In this document: positions 61,552 through 64,000 of the stretch, piece by piece | How positions within the stretch are numbered: position 1 is the first letter of the stretch | Layout: each line of letters starts with the position of its first letter | Source of the DNA: Kitasatospora fiedleri | GTDB lineage: Bacteria; Actinomycetota; Actinomycetes; Streptomycetales; Streptomycetaceae | Length of the DNA stretch: 64,000 bases | Direction: 5' to 3' | Assembly (NCBI RefSeq): GCF_948472415.1 | Contig: NZ_OX419519.1 | Location: 4,340,001 to 4,404,000 of the forward strand | Notes under the pieces: model-generated | Databases searched by the model: none | The model's input: the letters and a program-made list of their open reading frames with translations, nothing else | Told to the model about the DNA's origin: nothing | Translations under genes and position numbers: made by a program

Positions 61552-61938
61552 GTGCTGCACGCTGATGCGCCAATGGGTGCGAGGGGTGTGCTCCGGCGTT
61601 TCCTGCGGGAGGGGTTCGCGGAACCCGAGGCGGCAGCGGAGTTGTTGGGGCGGGCGTTTCGGATGGCGCGGTTGGAGCCGCCGCCGGGACTGTCGCCGGT
61701 GCGCCAGTCGGACGTGCCCAAGGAGTTCGTCGGTGCCACGCTGGGGTGCGCGGGGTTGCCGTGGATACGGCAGTTGGCCGAGTCGTTGCTGGAACTCGCC
61801 TTCCTCCGTGGTGAGTTGCATGCGGTGGTGGTGGCGTTTCCGGAGCTGGATCTCGGCAGTCTGTCGGACAAGTACCTGGAAGTCCTCAGGCTGATCACCC
61901 CGGACGGGGCACTGCACGTACTGGACGGTGTCTCGTGA
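61552..61938 (+). CDS. hypothetical protein (module 2)
   Basis: A 128-residue, mostly helical protein: GVLRRFLREGFAEPEAAAELLG, PWIRQLAESLLELAFLRGEL and ELDLGSLSDKYLEVLRLI. GTG 61552 is used; ATG 61573 is the alternative. It overlaps the next gene by 4 bases. No known motif and no clear homologue in module 1. It may be a partner of the RAW...DR.GH protein. Confidence 0.62.
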   Translation: MLHADAPMGARGVLRRFLREGFAEPEAAAELLGRAFRMARLEPPPGLSPVRQSDVPKEFVGATLGCAGLPWIRQLAESLLELAFLRGELHAVVVAFPELDLGSLSDKYLEVLRLITPDGALHVLDGVS

Positions 61939-62282
61939 GCAGCGGACAACCAGGTTATCCGGCGGAGGACTTGCGGCACCGGGCGTGGGCGGTGGCCGAT
62001 CGGCTGGCGAAGGCTTGCGGCCAGGAGGTGAGGGTGGCGGAGATCCCCGGCGGGTACCGGGTCTCCGTCCGCCTGTACGGCGACGGGATCGACGACCGGG
62101 AAGTCCTGGACACCTTGGCCGCCGGCGACCGCTTCGGGCACTCCGGCTCCCACCGCCCGCAGGGCGACAGCCGGGACAAGGGTGCCGTGTGGTGCGAGGT
62201 GTACCTGGAACCGCCGCCACGCCCGGGCGTTGCGCGACCGGAGACCGTTCGGACCGGGTGTCACGGTAAGTGGCCGGAGTAG
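61935..62282 (+). CDS. small protein of the RAW...DR.GH family (module 2)
   Basis: A 115-residue protein from GTG 61935. HRAWAVADRLA, EVRVAEIPGGYRVSV, AAGDRFGHSGS and VWCEVYLEPPP align with the 81-residue protein at 33920-34165. Compared with that copy it has a longer C-terminus (PPRPGVARPETVRTG). Possibly a small alpha/beta fold. Coupled to the upstream gene. Confidence 0.7.
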   Translation: MSSGQPGYPAEDLRHRAWAVADRLAKACGQEVRVAEIPGGYRVSVRLYGDGIDDREVLDTLAAGDRFGHSGSHRPQGDSRDKGAVWCEVYLEPPPRPGVARPETVRTGCHGKWPE

Positions 62283-62397
62283 GGGTGGTCCCGCTCGAAG
62301 CCGCCAGGCCGGGCTGGCGGGCAGCGTTCGCGGGCGCTGTGGCCGGTGGGGAGTTCGGCCTCCTCGACGAGGCCGGGGAGGCTCGTCCGGCGTCCGG

Positions 62398-62892
62398 TCA
62401 GGGGAGGCGGCCGGTGCGGGAGGAGCCGGGGGGCCACAGGACGTCGACCGGTAGGCCGGCGGCCCGGGCGGTGGCGACCATGTCGGCCGTTCCGCCCGGG
62501 CCGTTGCCGGGGCGGCCGTCCCAGACCGCGATCAGGCGGTCGGCGAGGCGTAGCAGTCGGTCGTTGGCGGCGACGTACGCGGCCGGGTCGAGTCGGGCGG
62601 CGGGCAGGACCAGGACCCGGTGGGCGGCGGCCCGGAGGCGGTCGAAGGCGGCGCGGTCGGCCGGGTCGGTCGGTGGGGGCGGGTAGTCGGGGCCGGGCAG
62701 GACGGCGAGCAGGCGGGCGCCGCGGGCCAGGACGGCCTCCGCGAACAGGGTGTCGGCGCCCGGGGCGAGGCAGGAGACGCCGGTCAACTCCGCGGCGGGG
62801 TACGGCGCGAGGAGGGCGTCCAGGGCGGTGCGGACGGCGCGGGCGGTGTCCGGGGCGAGGTCGAGGTGCCCGGTCACGGCGATCACGGGCAT
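62398..62892 (-). CDS. SLOG-like Rossmann-fold protein
   Basis: A 164-residue protein from ATG 62892 (GGGAGCG upstream). It starts PVIAVTGHLDLAPDTARAV, then LTGVSCLAPGADTLFAEAVL, ARLLAVLPGPDYPPPPTDP, and ends WDGRPGNGPGGTADMVATAR. The GGTADMV glycine-rich loop and GADTLFAEA match the SLOG superfamily of nucleotide-binding proteins related to DprA and TIR-like sensors. No partner effector adjacent. The N-terminal part of the open frame upstream is discarded. Confidence 0.8.
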   Translation of the reverse strand: MPVIAVTGHLDLAPDTARAVRTALDALLAPYPAAELTGVSCLAPGADTLFAEAVLARGARLLAVLPGPDYPPPPTDPADRAAFDRLRAAAHRVLVLPAARLDPAAYVAANDRLLRLADRLIAVWDGRPGNGPGGTADMVATARAAGLPVDVLWPPGSSRTGRLP

Positions 62893-63076
62893 GGCGGGCG
62901 CTCCCCGGGCTGGACGTCGGTGCTGTGCCGGATACTGCCAGGACGGCGGCCCGGTGGGCGGGAGTTGGCCCGGATCGGGCCGAAAACCGTCCGGCCGTAC
63001 GGGAGTCGGGCCCGTCCTGCGGAGCGGGGCCCGCCGCGTGCTGGACAGTGCGGGTCGCCCGCCCGACAATCACGCT

Positions 63077-63622
63077 ATGGCCGCTCAGGAGTTCAGCACC
63101 CAGCTCGCCCGCCCCTCGCAGGCCGAGCGGGACAGCGCGCTGGAACTGCTGCGGGACGGGGTCGGCAGCGGCCGGCTCTCGCACGACACCTTCATCCGCC
63201 GGATGGAACTGGTGCTGACCGCCCGCAGCCGCGCCGAACTCGCCGAGGTGGTCGGCGACCTGCGCACCTACGGGCCGGTCTCCCGGGCGTTGCTGCGCAC
63301 CGTCGCCAGGGTCTCCGCGCTCCAGGTCCGGCTGCGGCAGACCTGGCACGCCGAGCAGCTGACCAGGCTGCGGCTGCCCGACCCGGGCGTGCGGCGGCTG
63401 CGGATCGGCCGGATGACCGGCTCCGACCTCCGGCTGGGCGACTCGACCGTCTCCCGGCGCCACGCCGAGCTGCGCTTCGAGGCCGGCGACTGGGTGCTCT
63501 ACGACCTGGGCTCCAGCAACGGCACCTACGTCAACGACCGCCGGGTGGCCGGCGGCACCGTGGTCCGGGCCGGCGACCGGCTGCGCTTCGGACGGCTGGG
63601 CTTCCACCTCACCGCGGACTGA
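63077..63622 (+). CDS. DUF1707-FHA domain protein
   Basis: A 181-residue protein. Residues 10-65 (RDSALELLRDGVGSGRLSHDTFIRRMELVLTA) form a DUF1707/SHOCT-like domain; residues 105-175 are an FHA domain with RIGRMTGSDLRLGDSTVSRRH and DLGSSNGTYVN, the phosphothreonine-binding motifs intact. It should bind a Ser/Thr-kinase target. ATG 63077. No kinase is in the window. Confidence 0.92.
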   Translation: MAAQEFSTQLARPSQAERDSALELLRDGVGSGRLSHDTFIRRMELVLTARSRAELAEVVGDLRTYGPVSRALLRTVARVSALQVRLRQTWHAEQLTRLRLPDPGVRRLRIGRMTGSDLRLGDSTVSRRHAELRFEAGDWVLYDLGSSNGTYVNDRRVAGGTVVRAGDRLRFGRLGFHLTAD

Positions 63623-63738
63623 GCGCGCGCACCGGGCCGGGCGGAGCGGGCGGCCGGGCGGGGCGGAGCGGGCGGCCGGGCGGCCGGTGTCGAGTCGAAC
63701 GGACGGACGCCTCGCGCGCGTGCGGCCGAAATCAATTT

Positions 63739-63770
63739 TCCTTAGACTCGGTAATGACGTAGGCTAAGGA
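63739..63770. promoter_or_regulatory. MarR operator-like palindrome
   Basis: TCCTTAG (63739-63745) and CTAAGGA (63764-63770) are perfect inverted arms 18 bases apart, directly before the MarR start. MarR-type regulators often repress themselves from such a site. Confidence 0.5.
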
Positions 63771-63771
63771 C

Positions 63772-64000
63772 ATGCCCGAGATGTACGAGGACGACCTGCT
63801 GGCGGTCAGCCAGCTGCGGTCGGCCGCGATGCGCCTGGCCCGCCGGTTGCGACACCAGCGGGTCGAGGAGTCGCTGAGCCCCACCGAGATGGGGGTGCTC
63901 GGCACGCTCGCCCGCTGCGGCAAGGCGACGCCGGGCGAGCTGGCTCGCAAGGAGCACGTCCAGCCGCCCTCCATGACCAGGATCATCGCGATGCTGGAGG
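63772..64000 (+). CDS. MarR family transcriptional regulator (partial, 3-prime end outside window)
   Basis: The first 76 residues, MPEMYEDDLLAVSQLRSAAM on, then SLSPTEMGVLGTLARCGKATPGELA and QPPSMTRIIAMLE, the winged helix-turn-helix start of a MarR protein. ATG 63772; ATG 63781 is possible since AAGGA lies only one base before the first. The gene runs off the right edge. In S. coelicolor a MarR gene follows the NCS2 permease directly, so the 58.8-63.7 kb block appears to be inserted or variable. Confidence 0.88.
   Translation, partial: MPEMYEDDLLAVSQLRSAAMRLARRLRHQRVEESLSPTEMGVLGTLARCGKATPGELARKEHVQPPSMTRIIAMLE

Overview
The window is high-GC actinobacterial DNA (roughly 73% G+C by eye, strong third-position G/C bias, many GTG starts and a few TTG starts) and reads as the chromosomal core of a Streptomyces or Kitasatospora species. 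Gene content and order resemble the Streptomyces coelicolor stretch from the TerD/cdgB genes through groEL2 to mqnB/mqnD, a P-type ATPase, a DUF2530 protein, an NCS2 permease and a MarR regulator. No rRNA, tRNA, CRISPR array, complete insertion sequence or biosynthetic gene cluster was seen.

Layout. 0-5.9 kb: end of an unidentified gene, a TerD protein, the ribosome-rescue factor ArfB, a flavin reductase, a GAF-PAS-GGDEF diguanylate cyclase (cdgB) and a membrane-anchored carbohydrate-binding protein. 5.9-12.5 kb: an amino-sugar catabolic cluster (class II aldolase, NagA, ROK kinase, SIS isomerase, DeoR regulator, sugar-binding lipoprotein) with two DasR-like dre sites. 12.5-16.4 kb: DUF3263 protein, trehalose genes otsB/otsA and glucosyl-3-phosphoglycerate synthase, whose C-terminus is frameshifted. 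16.4-21 kb: SAM-I riboswitch and thrC, a sulfur carrier ending in Gly-Gly-Cys, a cold-shock protein, and groEL behind two CIRCE elements. 21-31.2 kb: a Uma2 nuclease-like protein, a DUF4031 gene broken by a small palindromic repeat, an HD hydrolase, an ABC exporter with a PadR-linked gene pair, CutC, and a HelD-type RNA polymerase helicase carrying a second, in-frame copy of the same repeat. 31.4-35.4 kb: an XPB helicase, a dead serine recombinase and an accessory module of three small proteins facing an HTH-DUF5919 regulator. 35.8-45.6 kb: stress and secreted small proteins, a large helicase-associated protein, a metal-binding lipoprotein, a HAD phosphatase, an esterase and a second cold-shock protein. 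45.5-58.8 kb: mqnD/mqnB (futalosine menaquinone pathway), an MFS transporter, DUF3027, a sacsin-like ATPase, a P-type ATPase, DUF2530 and an NCS2 permease. 58.8-64 kb: a VapBC toxin-antitoxin pair beside the relic of a second permease, two NUDIX hydrolases in an operon with a second HTH-DUF5919 regulator facing two small proteins, a SLOG-like protein, a DUF1707-FHA protein and the start of a MarR regulator.

The most unusual signal is the pair of paralogous modules at about 34-35.4 kb and 60-62.3 kb. Each has an HTH-DUF5919 regulator with a TTG start, divergent from small genes, and each includes a member of the same small-protein family (a RAW...DR.GH signature). The first copy has TTA (bldA-dependent) codons at the start of genes on both sides of the shared promoter. 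The second is fused operonically to two NUDIX hydrolases and has an array of GAACGTCC repeats in its promoter region. This looks like a recurrent, undescribed regulatory system, but its function is not shown by the sequence.
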